NCBI RefSeq assembly: GCF_025562715.2
Contig: NZ_JAPFCC010000001.1
Location: 4,300,501-4,364,500 of the forward strand
Direction: 5' to 3'
Length of the DNA stretch: 64,000 bases
Source of the DNA: Endozoicomonas gorgoniicola
GTDB lineage: Bacteria > Pseudomonadota > Gammaproteobacteria > Pseudomonadales > Endozoicomonadaceae
The translations under genes were made by a program, and so were the position numbers. Positions 1 through 8,506 of the stretch are shown here, in pieces (within the stretch, counting starts at the first letter, position 1; each line of letters opens with the position of its first letter). The notes under the pieces were generated by a model that was not told the origin of the DNA, searched no databases, and saw only the letters and a program-made list of their open reading frames with translations.

Positions 1-1
1 C

Positions 2-3000
2 ACCCGTGAAGAAGGACTGAACCCTAAAGAAGACATTCGTCGTCAGGAACTGCTGGACGCTTACCCTGAAATTCACAAAATGAGCCTGAAAGGTTCCGAA
101 AACCCGGATCTGCTGCCGGAAGGTGCAATCACTGCTCGCCTGCACTCCATCGGTGGCTGGGGCATGATCACCACCGGTAAGAACCTGGCGGTGACCCTGT
201 TCGACCTGCTGGGTTACGACATTCGTGCTAATCCTAAATACGGCTCCGAGAAAAAAGGTCAGCCAACGACTTACTACCTGTCTGCGGCACCTGAGCCTAT
301 CCGCATCAACTGCGAATACCATTATGTTGACGTGGTGATGTCCCCGGATGCCAATGTGTTCGGCCATTCCAACCCGCTGTTTGGTTTGAAGCCCGGCGGT
401 GTCTTCATTATCCAGAGTTCTCTCGAATCCGCAGAGGAAGTCTGGGCAACCATCCCCCGTAAGTATCAGCAGTATATCGTTGATAACGATATCAGCATTT
501 ATTATCTGGATGGTTTCAAGATCGCTCGTGAAGAGGCCTCCAACCCTGAGCTCCAGTATCGTATGCAGGGTAACGCCTTCCAGGGAGCCTTCTTCCGGGC
601 GTCTCCATTGCTCAAACGCGGCACTCTGACAGAAGAGAGCCTGTTTGAAGCGATCCGCAGCCAGCTGCAAAGCAAGTTTGGTCACAAGGGCGCTCACGTT
701 GTAGAAGACAACGTTCGAGAGGTACGCCGTGGCTTTGATGAAATGGTTGAGATCACCGACAAGGTGGTCGGTGCTTCTCTGCCAGAAGTGCGCAAGGAAG
801 AAAAACTGCCGGTCATGCTGAAGCAGGTGCCAGTCAGCAAAGACGGTGTTTCCGACCTGCACAAGTTCTGGGACGACACCGCTTCTTTCTACGCCAAAGG
901 CGACGGTGAAGGTAACCCTGCCGACCCAAGTCTGGCTATGAGCCTGATGCCAGCCGGTACCGGTGCTTATCGTGATATGACCGGCATTCGTTTCGAATAC
1001 CCGGAATGGGTTCCTGAAAACTGTACGGCGTGTGGCGACTGCTTCACCATCTGTCCAGACAGTGCATTACCCGCACTGGTTAACACCTTTAGCGAAGTGT
1101 TCGAAACCGCCATCAACCGTATCGAAACCAGGGGTATGCCAACCCGCTTCCTGCGTCGCGATACCCGTGCCATTGAAAAGCGTGTACGGGAGCTGATCGA
1201 AGCCGGTGGTGAAGGTTCTAACCCGAACCAGATGATTGATCAGGCGGTTCTGGAACATCTGAGCAATTCCACGCTGGAAGGTTCTCAGAAAGAAGCCCAG
1301 GAACAGGAATTCAGCCTGCTGCTGGACCAGATCAGCAAGTTCGATTTCTCCATCACCAAACCGTACTACACCAGTCGTGAGAAGAAGGCAAAAGGCTCTG
1401 GTGGCCTGCTGTCGATTACCCTGAACCCGAACACCTGTAAAGGCTGTATGGAGTGTGTAGAAGTCTGTACCGACAACGCACTGGTGGTGAAGCCACAAAC
1501 TGACGAGTCTGTGGACAACATGCGCAAGAACTGGGATTTCTGGATGGATCTGCCCACCACCAGCGAACAGTTCAGCCGTATTGACGATCTCGACGAAAAA
1601 GTCGGCGCTCTCGAAACCCTGCTGATGGACAAGGCTAACTACATGTCCACCGTCTGTGGTGACGGTGCCTGTCTGGGTTGTGGTGAGAAGAGCATCATTC
1701 ATCTGATGACGTCTACTGTCACGGCTATGATGCAGACAAGGGTTAAAGCTCATCTGAAAGAGATTGACGAGCTGATTGCCAGGCTGGAAACCCACATTCG
1801 CATGAAGCTGGCGGGCGGTGTTGATATCAGCAATGTCGATGCCATCGAACATGCCATTGAAGCCCACAGCGATCATGACCTGACTCTGGCGAACCTGACC
1901 GACAGCCTGAATGCAGAAGGTGCCAGCACACCGATTGATCCGAAGTGGCTGCGCTGGGTAACACAGCTGGTTGAAAAGCTGAAGCACCTGAAATATCGCT
2001 ACACCGAAGGCACTACCGGCCGTGGTCGTGCTGCGATGGGTATCACCAACTCCACTGGCTGTACCTCTGTATGGGGTGCAACCTATCCCTACAACCCATA
2101 CCCGTTCCCATGGGCTAACCACCTGTTTCAGGACAGCACCTCACTGGCAATGGGTCTCTTCGAAGGTCACATGGTGAAAATGGCGGAAGGCTTCAAGGCC
2201 ATTCGTCAGGCGAAGCTGGAACTGGAAGGCAAGTACGACCCTGAAACACACGACAGTTTCTTCACCCACTTCAAGTGGAACCAGTTCAGCGATGAAGAAT
2301 ACCGTCTGTGTCCGCCTGTTGTTGCCATCGGCGGTGACGGTGCCATGTACGACATCGGCTTCCAGAACCTGTCCCGCACTATGGCATCCGGTGTACCGAT
2401 CAAGGTCATGGTGCTGGATACCCAGGTCTACTCCAACACCGGTGGTCAGGCATGTACCTCCAGCTTTGTCAGTCAGGTGGCAGATATGAGTCCTTATGGC
2501 AAGGCGAAGCACGGTAAGACCGAGATGCGTAAGGAGATCAGCCTGATTGGTATGGCGCATCGTACCAGCTTTATCCTCCAAAGCTCTGCCGCACACACCA
2601 CACACCTGCTGGAAGGCTTTATTGATGGCTTCAACAGCCGTCACCCGGCGTTGTTCAATATCTACGCCGCTTGTCCGGTAGAGCATGGCATTGCCGACGA
2701 CATGGCGCGCCATCAGTCCAAACTGGCGGTAGATTCCCGTGCGTACCCTCTGTTCCGCTACGATCCGGACGCCGGCACCAGCTATGAGGACTGTGCTTCT
2801 CTGGAAGGCAATGCCAGGCTGACCGAAGACTGGCTGACTTATCCGATCAAGTATCAGGATGAGGAAGGCGAGCAGAAGACTATGGAACTGCCATTCACCT
2901 TCGCAGACTTCGCCATGACCGAAGGTCGCTTCAGCAAGCACTTCCGTAAAGTGCCTCAAGACGCCTGGAACGATGAACTCTCTGCCAATGCAGTCCCGCT

Positions 3001-3580
3001 GCACGAGTTCCTGGAAATGGACAACAGTGATCGTGAAGGTCTGTTCCCTTACGTGATGGCTACCGACAGGAAGAACCACCTGGTTCGGGTTCTGGTGGCT
3101 GAGGAAATGGTCAACGCCTGCGACGAGCGTCGCCACTTCTGGCGTCAGCTGCGCAGCCTGACCGGCGTTGAGAATCAGGCGAAAGTCAAAGCCGCAGCCA
3201 CGGAAGCGAAAGCTGAACTGGCCAGCCAGCTGACCGGCAAGATTGAGGAACTGGTGGGAACCGTCACCGTGTCTCCAGCCATTGCCGCACCGGCTGCACA
3301 GGGTGATAACCTGATTCCTGCGGTACAGGTTGGCGAAGGGGTCTGGGTTGAAAGTGCTGAATGTACGGCCTGTGACGAGTGCATCAACATTGCGCCCGGT
3401 GTCTTTGCCTACGACAGCGACGGCAAGGTACAGATCACTAACCCACAAGGGGCTGCTTTTAAGGATATTGTGAAGGCGGCGGAGAAGTGTACTGCGGGCA
3501 GCATCCACCCCGGTATCCCATGGGATCAGAATGAAAAGGATCTGGATAAGCTGATCAAGCGGGCTGAGAAGTTCCAGTGA
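2..3580 (+). CDS. nifJ: Pyruvate:ferredoxin (flavodoxin) oxidoreductase, 5'-truncated by window edge
   Basis: Catalyses oxidative decarboxylation of pyruvate (or another 2-oxoacid) to acyl-CoA with ferredoxin/flavodoxin reduction in the cytoplasm. The frame is open from base 2, so the N-terminal TPP/transketolase-like part lies outside. Visible in order: the gamma domain (near 130-600, GGWG motif), two 4Fe-4S motifs (CTACGDCFTIC near 1021 and CKGCMECVEVC near 1436), the proximal-cluster cysteines near 1650 (CGDGACLGCG) and the TPP-binding beta domain with GGDGAMYDIG near 2330. Unusually, it ends in an extra single-cluster ferredoxin-like domain (ECTACDEC near 3360, final Cys near 3490 followed by HPG). 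It lies just upstream of rnfC in the same direction, which suggests electron transfer to Rnf. Confidence 0.92.
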   Translation, partial: TREEGLNPKEDIRRQELLDAYPEIHKMSLKGSENPDLLPEGAITARLHSIGGWGMITTGKNLAVTLFDLLGYDIRANPKYGSEKKGQPTTYYLSAAPEPIRINCEYHYVDVVMSPDANVFGHSNPLFGLKPGGVFIIQSSLESAEEVWATIPRKYQQYIVDNDISIYYLDGFKIAREEASNPELQYRMQGNAFQGAFFRASPLLKRGTLTEESLFEAIRSQLQSKFGHKGAHVVEDNVREVRRGFDEMVEITDKVVGASLPEVRKEEKLPVMLKQVPVSKDGVSDLHKFWDDTASFYAKGDGEGNPADPSLAMSLMPAGTGAYRDMTGIRFEYPEWVPENCTACGDCFTICPDSALPALVNTFSEVFETAINRIETRGMPTRFLRRDTRAIEKRVRELIEAGGEGSNPNQMIDQAVLEHLSNSTLEGSQKEAQEQEFSLLLDQISKFDFSITKPYYTSREKKAKGSGGLLSITLNPNTCKGCMECVEVCTDNALVVKPQTDESVDNMRKNWDFWMDLPTTSEQFSRIDDLDEKVGALETLLMDKANYMSTVCGDGACLGCGEKSIIHLMTSTVTAMMQTRVKAHLKEIDELIARLETHIRMKLAGGVDISNVDAIEHAIEAHSDHDLTLANLTDSLNAEGASTPIDPKWLRWVTQLVEKLKHLKYRYTEGTTGRGRAAMGITNSTGCTSVWGATYPYNPYPFPWANHLFQDSTSLAMGLFEGHMVKMAEGFKAIRQAKLELEGKYDPETHDSFFTHFKWNQFSDEEYRLCPPVVAIGGDGAMYDIGFQNLSRTMASGVPIKVMVLDTQVYSNTGGQACTSSFVSQVADMSPYGKAKHGKTEMRKEISLIGMAHRTSFILQSSAAHTTHLLEGFIDGFNSRHPALFNIYAACPVEHGIADDMARHQSKLAVDSRAYPLFRYDPDAGTSYEDCASLEGNARLTEDWLTYPIKYQDEEGEQKTMELPFTFADFAMTEGRFSKHFRKVPQDAWNDELSANAVPLHEFLEMDNSDREGLFPYVMATDRKNHLVRVLVAEEMVNACDERRHFWRQLRSLTGVENQAKVKAAATEAKAELASQLTGKIEELVGTVTVSPAIAAPAAQGDNLIPAVQVGEGVWVESAECTACDECINIAPGVFAYDSDGKVQITNPQGAAFKDIVKAAEKCTAGSIHPGIPWDQNEKDLDKLIKRAEKFQ

Positions 3581-3611
3581 TCGCAAAGGAGTGGGTAACC
3601 CCCACTCCATC

Positions 3612-3700
3612 GTAGGTTGGGACGAGCGTATGCGATTCCCAATACGGGAGGCATGGATTGGGTCACCGTGTTGGGAGTCGCTTCGCTCGTCCCAACCTAC
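3612..3700. repeat. 89-bp near-perfect palindrome (REP/MITE-like)
   Basis: The outer arms GTAGGTTGGGACGAGCG (3612-3628) and its exact reverse complement (3684-3700) are perfect over 17 bp. Pairing continues inward with few mismatches, so nearly the whole segment can fold into one hairpin. It sits in the nifJ-rnfC gap and may be a dispersed repeat or an attenuating or mRNA-stabilising hairpin. Other copies were not seen in this window. Confidence 0.8.
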
Positions 3701-3729
3701 ATTCCCCGGATAAAAAAGGATTTCCTTCA

Positions 3730-5109
3730 ATGTCTCTTTTTAACCAACAGGGCTTTTTGAGGTTGCCCTGGCAGGGCAAAAGCTTTGCCAACGGCATACA
3801 CCCGGAAGACCATAAAGAACTGACCGAACACAAGCCCATACGGCGAATGCCGTTTTCTAACAAAATTATTGTTCCACTGTCGCAAAGCATTGGCGCGCCT
3901 GCCAAACCGATTGTGAGCAAAGGACAGGACGTTGTTCGGGGCGAACCCATTGCTGAAGCAGGCGGTTTTGTTTCAGCCCCGATTCACGCACCAGTGACCG
4001 GCACTATTGCTGGCGTCGACGAGCTGGTCTCCATGCCCAATGGCAGTAAAACCCCCGCTATTTTAATTGATACCTGGCCTTCATCCGACCAGACCGTTCG
4101 TTATCTGCAACCACGCGATACTAAAGTCATGTCGGCAGACGATCTGGTCAAAGCGGTACAGGATGCCGGCGTTGTCGGGCTGGGCGGGGCAGCCTTTCCA
4201 ACCCACGTAAAAATGAAAGCCCCGAAAGGTAAAACCATTACGACCCTGGTGGCTAATGGTTGTGAATGCGAGCCGTATCTCACCTGCGACCACCGAACCA
4301 TGCTGGAGTACACCGACAACCTGCTGAAAGGTTTGCAGCTGGCAATGGTCATTTCGGGCGCTGAAAAAGCCATTATCGGTATTGAAGACAACAAGATGGA
4401 TGCGGTTGAAAAAATCCGTGAAACCATCAACGCTCAGGGCTTAACCCATATCATCTGTGAGGCGGTTCCTACCTGCTATCCACAGGGTGCGGAAAAGATG
4501 CTGCTGAAAAGCCTGCTGGGGCTGGAAGTGCCTGCTGGCGGCATTCCTGCCGATATTGGCTGTGCCGTGTTTAATGTCGGCACTCTGGCACAGATCGGTG
4601 AACTGGTGCCGGAAGGCCGTGGACTGATCGAGCGCATCGTGACCGTCAGTGGTCCCGGCGTCAGTAAACCCGGTAACTACATTATTCCTCTTGGAACACC
4701 ACTGTCGTTTGTACTGGAACAGGTCGGTGCTATCGACAATCCCGGCATGATCATTCTGGGTGGCCCGATGATGGGAACCAGTATCGCTACCCGTGATATT
4801 GCTACCACCAAAGGCATTACCGGCATTCTGGTGTTTCCTCCCGAACAACTGCCCAGCAGCCATGAAGCGGAAATGCCCTGCATTGGCTGCCGTACCTGTG
4901 TGGAGGCCTGTCCGATGTACCTCAACCCATCCATGCTGGGTAAGCTGGCTGATGTCAGCCGTCACCAGGAAATGATGGACGACTTTCACTTAATGAACTG
5001 CTTTGAATGCGGTTGCTGCAGTAACTCCTGCCCTGCCAACATTCCACTGACCCAGAAGATTCGGGTTGCCAAGCAGTCCATCCGTCAAAAAGCACGTAGT
5101 GCAGGATAA
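3730..5109 (+). CDS. rnfC: Rnf electron transport complex subunit C
   Basis: RnfC is the peripheral flavin/Fe-S subunit that takes electrons from reduced donor and feeds the membrane part of the ion-pumping Rnf complex. The 459-residue product starts at ATG 3730 (AAGGA upstream); the longer frame upstream only reads through the palindromic repeat. The Rossmann/NADH-binding-like core (LGGAAFPTHVK, NGCECEPYLTCDHR) is followed by two 4Fe-4S motifs, CIGCRTCVEACP at residue ~384 and CFECGCCSNSCP at ~424. It is the short form and lacks the long Ala-rich C-terminal tail found in E. coli RsxC. It is followed closely by rnfD. Confidence 0.95.
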   Translation: MSLFNQQGFLRLPWQGKSFANGIHPEDHKELTEHKPIRRMPFSNKIIVPLSQSIGAPAKPIVSKGQDVVRGEPIAEAGGFVSAPIHAPVTGTIAGVDELVSMPNGSKTPAILIDTWPSSDQTVRYLQPRDTKVMSADDLVKAVQDAGVVGLGGAAFPTHVKMKAPKGKTITTLVANGCECEPYLTCDHRTMLEYTDNLLKGLQLAMVISGAEKAIIGIEDNKMDAVEKIRETINAQGLTHIICEAVPTCYPQGAEKMLLKSLLGLEVPAGGIPADIGCAVFNVGTLAQIGELVPEGRGLIERIVTVSGPGVSKPGNYIIPLGTPLSFVLEQVGAIDNPGMIILGGPMMGTSIATRDIATTKGITGILVFPPEQLPSSHEAEMPCIGCRTCVEACPMYLNPSMLGKLADVSRHQEMMDDFHLMNCFECGCCSNSCPANIPLTQKIRVAKQSIRQKARSAG

Positions 5110-5121
5110 GGGTGGCACAGG

Positions 5122-6180
5122 ATGATCAAACAAACTCCCTTAACCATTCGTACCTCACCGCACCTGAAGAAGGTGTTGACGGTACCGCAGATCATGCGAA
5201 ACGTGGTCTACGCCCTGCTGCCCATCTGCGCATGGGCAATCTGGCAGTTCGGCATCAGTGCGCTGGCGCTGATTATTGTGACCACTCTGTCGTGCATGGC
5301 GACAGAACAGCTGTTTACAGCCATTTCCGGGAAAAAAAGCACGCTGTCGGATTACAGCGTGGTGATTACCGGTATTCTGCTGGCACTGACCCTGCCGCCG
5401 GGCTTTCCACTGTGGATGGCGGCTGTCGCTGGTTTTGTAGCAGTCGCTCTTGGCAAAATGCTGTTTGGCGGCCTGGGACAGAACCCGTTTAACCCGGCTC
5501 TGGTCGGACGTGCCTTTGTACAGGCTGCCTTCCCGGTTTCTATTACCACATGGACACCCGGATTTCTGCCTGAACGATTTTCGTCGTTTATTCCATCCAG
5601 TCTGGCGTTGCCGTTTATGTCTCCGGCAGACAGCAGTGCCTGGATTGCCGGACAGGTGGATGCTTACTCCAGTGCCACACCGCTGTCACTGTTTAAGTTT
5701 GAACAAGTCAGTACGAGTACTTCGGATTTGTTACTGGGCATGGTCAGCGGTTCATCCGGTGAAACATCAGCGCTACTGGTTCTCCTTTGTGGTGGCTTCC
5801 TGATTGCCCGTGGCATTATGAGCTGGAAGATTCCCTGTGCGGTCATTCTGGGTGCCTTGTTGACAGCCACACCATTCTGGCTGATGAACGCCGATATCTA
5901 TCCAACACCTCTGTTCGTTATTTTCTCCGGCGGCCTGATGCTGGCGGCAATGTTTATGGCAACGGATATGGTGGGTACGCCACTGACTCCAGCAGGTATC
6001 TGGATTTACGGGCTGTTCATTGGTTTCCTGACCGTGATCATCCGTCTGTTCGGTGGTCTGCCGGAAGGTGCAATGTACGCCGTTCTGGTCGCTAACGCTC
6101 TGGCACCACTGATTGACAGTGTCACCCAGCCAAGAGCTTTCGGTACAGGTCTGAAAAAACAAGCGGGGGAGGAAGCATGA
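5122..6180 (+). CDS. rnfD: Rnf electron transport complex subunit D
   Basis: Integral membrane subunit (352 residues, NqrB/RnfD family) carrying covalently bound FMN. The SSATPLS motif at residues 183-189 matches the family's FMN attachment site, with Thr186 the expected linked residue. The LGGLGQNPFNPALVGRAF signature near residues 115-133 and about nine hydrophobic segments also support the call. It starts 12 bases after rnfC and its stop overlaps the rnfG start (ATGA), which indicates translational coupling. Confidence 0.95.
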   Translation: MIKQTPLTIRTSPHLKKVLTVPQIMRNVVYALLPICAWAIWQFGISALALIIVTTLSCMATEQLFTAISGKKSTLSDYSVVITGILLALTLPPGFPLWMAAVAGFVAVALGKMLFGGLGQNPFNPALVGRAFVQAAFPVSITTWTPGFLPERFSSFIPSSLALPFMSPADSSAWIAGQVDAYSSATPLSLFKFEQVSTSTSDLLLGMVSGSSGETSALLVLLCGGFLIARGIMSWKIPCAVILGALLTATPFWLMNADIYPTPLFVIFSGGLMLAAMFMATDMVGTPLTPAGIWIYGLFIGFLTVIIRLFGGLPEGAMYAVLVANALAPLIDSVTQPRAFGTGLKKQAGEEA

Positions 6181-6965
6181 GCAGTAATGAAATTCCTCTG
6201 ACAGAGGTCGCTGCCAATACGACAGCGGATGAGCAAGCCGCACCACAAACCCCTGTGATGGCGATGTTCCGAACCCTGACCTTAACAGCACTGCTGTCAG
6301 GCTTTCTGGTGGTCATGGTCGTTCAATGGGCAATGCCTTACATCGAAGCGAACCAGAAAGCAGCTACTGAAGCGGCTGTCTTTAACGTTGTAAAAGGTGC
6401 TACCAGCAGCCGTTCATTTGTCATCACCCAGTCCGGTATTGTTCCGGCGGAACAGACTGATGAAGAAGGCTTTATAATTTATGGCGGCTACGATGCCAGT
6501 GGTGGTCTGAAAGGACTTGCCATACCCGGCGTTGCTTCTGGTTATGCCGGTCCGGTGCATATCATGTTTGGTTATCAACCTGAACTGGAAGCGATTACCG
6601 CTTATCAGGTGCTGACTATGACGGAAACGCCGGGACTGGGCGACAAGGTTCTGACTGACGAAGACTTCCTTGCCAACTTTGACCGGCTGGATGCTCGACT
6701 GTCGTCTGATGGTTCTGCGCTGGCTAACGACGTTGTTACGGTAAAAAGTGGTACCAAACAAAACGCATGGGAAATTGATGCCATCAGTGGTGCCACCATT
6801 ACCTCAAATGCGATTGGTCAGGCGGTTAACCTGAGTGCACAGCAGTGGTTGCCGGTTATCCACCAGCATCTGGATTCATTAACTCTCGATTCATTAACTC
6901 TCGATTCATTAACTCTCGATTCATTAACTCTCGATTCATTAACAACGAATGAGGCAGGCGAATGA
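6177..6965 (+). CDS. rnfG: Rnf electron transport complex subunit G, with C-terminal pentapeptide repeats
   Basis: Membrane-anchored, periplasm-facing flavoprotein (262 residues, RnfG/NqrC family). One N-terminal membrane segment (about residues 33-53) precedes the FMN-binding domain, with TETPGLGDKV and the attachment motif SGATITS. The last 30 residues are unusual: LDSLT is repeated five times because of an in-frame 15-bp tandem repeat (6873-6943). That tail lies beyond the conserved fold and is likely length-variable. The gene overlaps both rnfD and rnfE. Confidence 0.93.
   Translation: MSSNEIPLTEVAANTTADEQAAPQTPVMAMFRTLTLTALLSGFLVVMVVQWAMPYIEANQKAATEAAVFNVVKGATSSRSFVITQSGIVPAEQTDEEGFIIYGGYDASGGLKGLAIPGVASGYAGPVHIMFGYQPELEAITAYQVLTMTETPGLGDKVLTDEDFLANFDRLDARLSSDGSALANDVVTVKSGTKQNAWEIDAISGATITSNAIGQAVNLSAQQWLPVIHQHLDSLTLDSLTLDSLTLDSLTLDSLTTNEAGE
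6873..6943 (+). repeat. 15-bp tandem repeat, 4.7 copies, in rnfG
   Basis: The unit GATTCATTAACTCTC occurs at 6873, 6888, 6903 and 6918, with a partial copy at 6933. All copies are identical. The length is a multiple of three, so gain or loss of units would change only the number of LDSLT pentapeptides at the RnfG C-terminus. Confidence 0.97.
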
Positions 6966-7663
6966 GTAGCATGCCGGAAGACAGCAAAAAGCGCAGAAAA
7001 CAAGACTATGAAGCGGTCACGCCGGATACGTTCCTGCGTGGGCTATGGCGCGAAAATCCAGTGTTTGTGATGTTGCTAGGCATGTGTCCGGTGCTGGCGG
7101 TCACCAACTCGGCGATCAATGCCATCAGTATGGGGCTGGCGACCAGCTTTGTACTGCTGATGTCTACAGGGTTGATTTCGCTGGTTCGTAATCTGATTCC
7201 CAAGCAGGTGCGCATTGTCACCTATATCGTGATTATTGCGTCGTTTGTGACCATCGTTGATTACATCATTCAGGCCATCAGTCTGGATCTGTATAACGCA
7301 CTGGGCGCATTCATCCAGTTAATTGTGGCGAACTGTGTGATTCTGGGCCGTGCCGAATCTTACGCATCCAAACAGAAGCCGGTGGCTTCCATGGTAAACA
7401 GCCTGGGTACCGGCGCAGGCTTTACTCTGGCACTGTTCAGTCTGGGTTCTGTACGGGAAATTCTGGGAGCTGGCGCGCTGTTTGGTATCAACATTATGCC
7501 TGCCGGCTTTGAACCCTGGATCGTCATGCTGCTGCCAGCGGGAGGATTCTTTGTGCTGGGCGCCTGGTTGCTGCTGTTCGCCTTTGTGCGACTGCGCAAA
7601 GAGCAGCAGGAATCGCTTCATAAAGAACAATTTGATACGGAGGCTTTAGCCCATGGAAAGTGA
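6962..7663 (+). CDS. rnfE: Rnf electron transport complex subunit E
   Basis: Polytopic inner-membrane subunit (233 residues, NqrD/RnfE family), paired with RnfA to hold the intramembrane Fe-S centre. Family features are NPVFVMLLGMCPVLAVTNS near the N-terminus and IVANCVILGRAE mid-protein, each with the conserved membrane Cys. Six hydrophobic segments are visible. The start overlaps the end of rnfG by 4 bases, and the 3' end overlaps the rnfA start by 11 bases. The charged C-terminal tail is slightly longer than the minimal family length. Confidence 0.95.
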   Translation: MSSMPEDSKKRRKQDYEAVTPDTFLRGLWRENPVFVMLLGMCPVLAVTNSAINAISMGLATSFVLLMSTGLISLVRNLIPKQVRIVTYIVIIASFVTIVDYIIQAISLDLYNALGAFIQLIVANCVILGRAESYASKQKPVASMVNSLGTGAGFTLALFSLGSVREILGAGALFGINIMPAGFEPWIVMLLPAGGFFVLGAWLLLFAFVRLRKEQQESLHKEQFDTEALAHGK

Positions 7664-8234
7664 AAGCCTGTTCAGCATTTTTCTGAATGCAGCCATTGTC
7701 AGTAACTTTGTACTGGCTATGTTCCTTGGTATCTGTCCATTTCTGGGCGTGTCTAATAAGCGTGATACAGCCCTGAACATGGGTCTGGCGACTACGTTTG
7801 TTATGCTGGTAAGTTCTGCCAGTGCCTATGTCATCAATCTGCTGCTGATCGAGCTGAACATCGAGTTTCTGCGTCTGATCTGCTACATCGCTGTTATTGC
7901 GTCATCGGTGCAGCTGGTAGAAATGTTTGTGAAGAAGTTCAGTCCGGCACTGTTCCGGGCGCTGGGTATCTTCCTGCCATTGATTACCACCAACTGCGCG
8001 ATTCTGGGTCTGGCACTGTTCCAGACCAACCGGGGTTATAACTTCCCGCAGAGTGTCGCCTTTGCACTGGGTGCAGGCGCAGGCTTCAGTATTGCACTAT
8101 TGCTGATGGCGGGTATTCGCGAAAAGCTGGAGCTGGCAAAAACGCCGTCTGTCGCTCAGGGTGCCGCCATGACGCTCATGATTGGCGGCATTCTGTCACT
8201 GGCGTTTATGGGCTTTGCCGGACTGGGGGCATGA
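7653..8234 (+). CDS. rnfA: Rnf electron transport complex subunit A
   Basis: Polytopic inner-membrane subunit (193 residues, NqrE/RnfA family), the inverted-topology partner of RnfE. It shows FVLAMFLGICPFLGVSNK near the N-terminus and LITTNCAILGLALF mid-protein; the membrane cysteines in CPF and NCA are the expected Fe-S ligands. The length is typical. In the usual rnfABCDGE order rnfB follows rnfA; here the next reading frame is a 61-residue Cys-rich protein whose ATG overlaps the rnfA stop. Confidence 0.95.
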   Translation: MESESLFSIFLNAAIVSNFVLAMFLGICPFLGVSNKRDTALNMGLATTFVMLVSSASAYVINLLLIELNIEFLRLICYIAVIASSVQLVEMFVKKFSPALFRALGIFLPLITTNCAILGLALFQTNRGYNFPQSVAFALGAGAGFSIALLLMAGIREKLELAKTPSVAQGAAMTLMIGGILSLAFMGFAGLGA

Positions 8235-8416
8235 TGCTGTTGCAGATGTTAACGGCAGTGGTTGTACTGATGCTGACCATGGCAGGCTGGTTGAGTGTAC
8301 AACAGCTGTATCGTAATTTTGAAAAAAACAACCCGGAATGTGGTCCATTCCGGGAAGATGGCGGGAACTCTGCGTGTAAATGCTGTGCCTCTCGCCATAT
8401 ATGCCAGACGCAATAA
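8231..8416 (+). CDS. Small membrane-anchored Cys-rich protein, NqrM-like
   Basis: This is a 61-residue protein whose ATGA start overlaps the rnfA stop, so it is almost certainly co-translated with rnfA. Residues ~2-23 form one membrane segment. The C-terminal part has a C-x10-C-x-C-C-x4-C pattern (ECGPF..SACKCC..HIC). Size, topology and cysteine spacing recall NqrM (DUF539), the factor needed to install the Fe centre in NqrD/NqrE, the homologues of RnfE/RnfA. The family assignment is by pattern only. It occupies the place where rnfB might be expected but lacks RnfB ferredoxin motifs. Confidence 0.6.
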   Translation: MMLLQMLTAVVVLMLTMAGWLSVQQLYRNFEKNNPECGPFREDGGNSACKCCASRHICQTQ

Positions 8417-8477
8417 TACCCATTGAGCAATTAGTGGCTGTGAAAAGCCCTTCCATCATGGCGGGGCTTGTGAACTA

Positions 8478-8497
8478 CTCGCCCCTGAAGGAGCGAG
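8478..8497 (-). other. Right-end hairpin of tnpB element copy 1
   Basis: CTCGCCCCTGAAGGAGCGAG folds into a stem with one mismatch and a TGAA loop, 10 bases from tnpB's stop codon. The same sequence occurs at 51921-51940. In this IS family the right end downstream of tnpB is both the transposition end and the region that yields the guide (omega) RNA scaffold; that role is inferred here. Confidence 0.7.
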
Positions 8498-8506
8498 CTT
8501 CCAATA

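Noticed and set aside
1067..2122. 351-codon minus-strand frame
   Set aside because: Antisense shadow of the nifJ Fe-S/TPP region, with no ribosome binding site or motif.
2141..3730. 529-codon open frame on the minus strand
   Set aside because: Lies entirely opposite nifJ, whose domains are unmistakable; the frame is a by-product of GC and codon bias and has no recognisable protein features.
8231..8416. Calling the small ORF after rnfA a truncated rnfB
   Set aside because: RnfB has a CxxCxxxxCP-type cluster motif and two ferredoxin motifs after its helix; none is visible, and the cysteine spacing is of another type.
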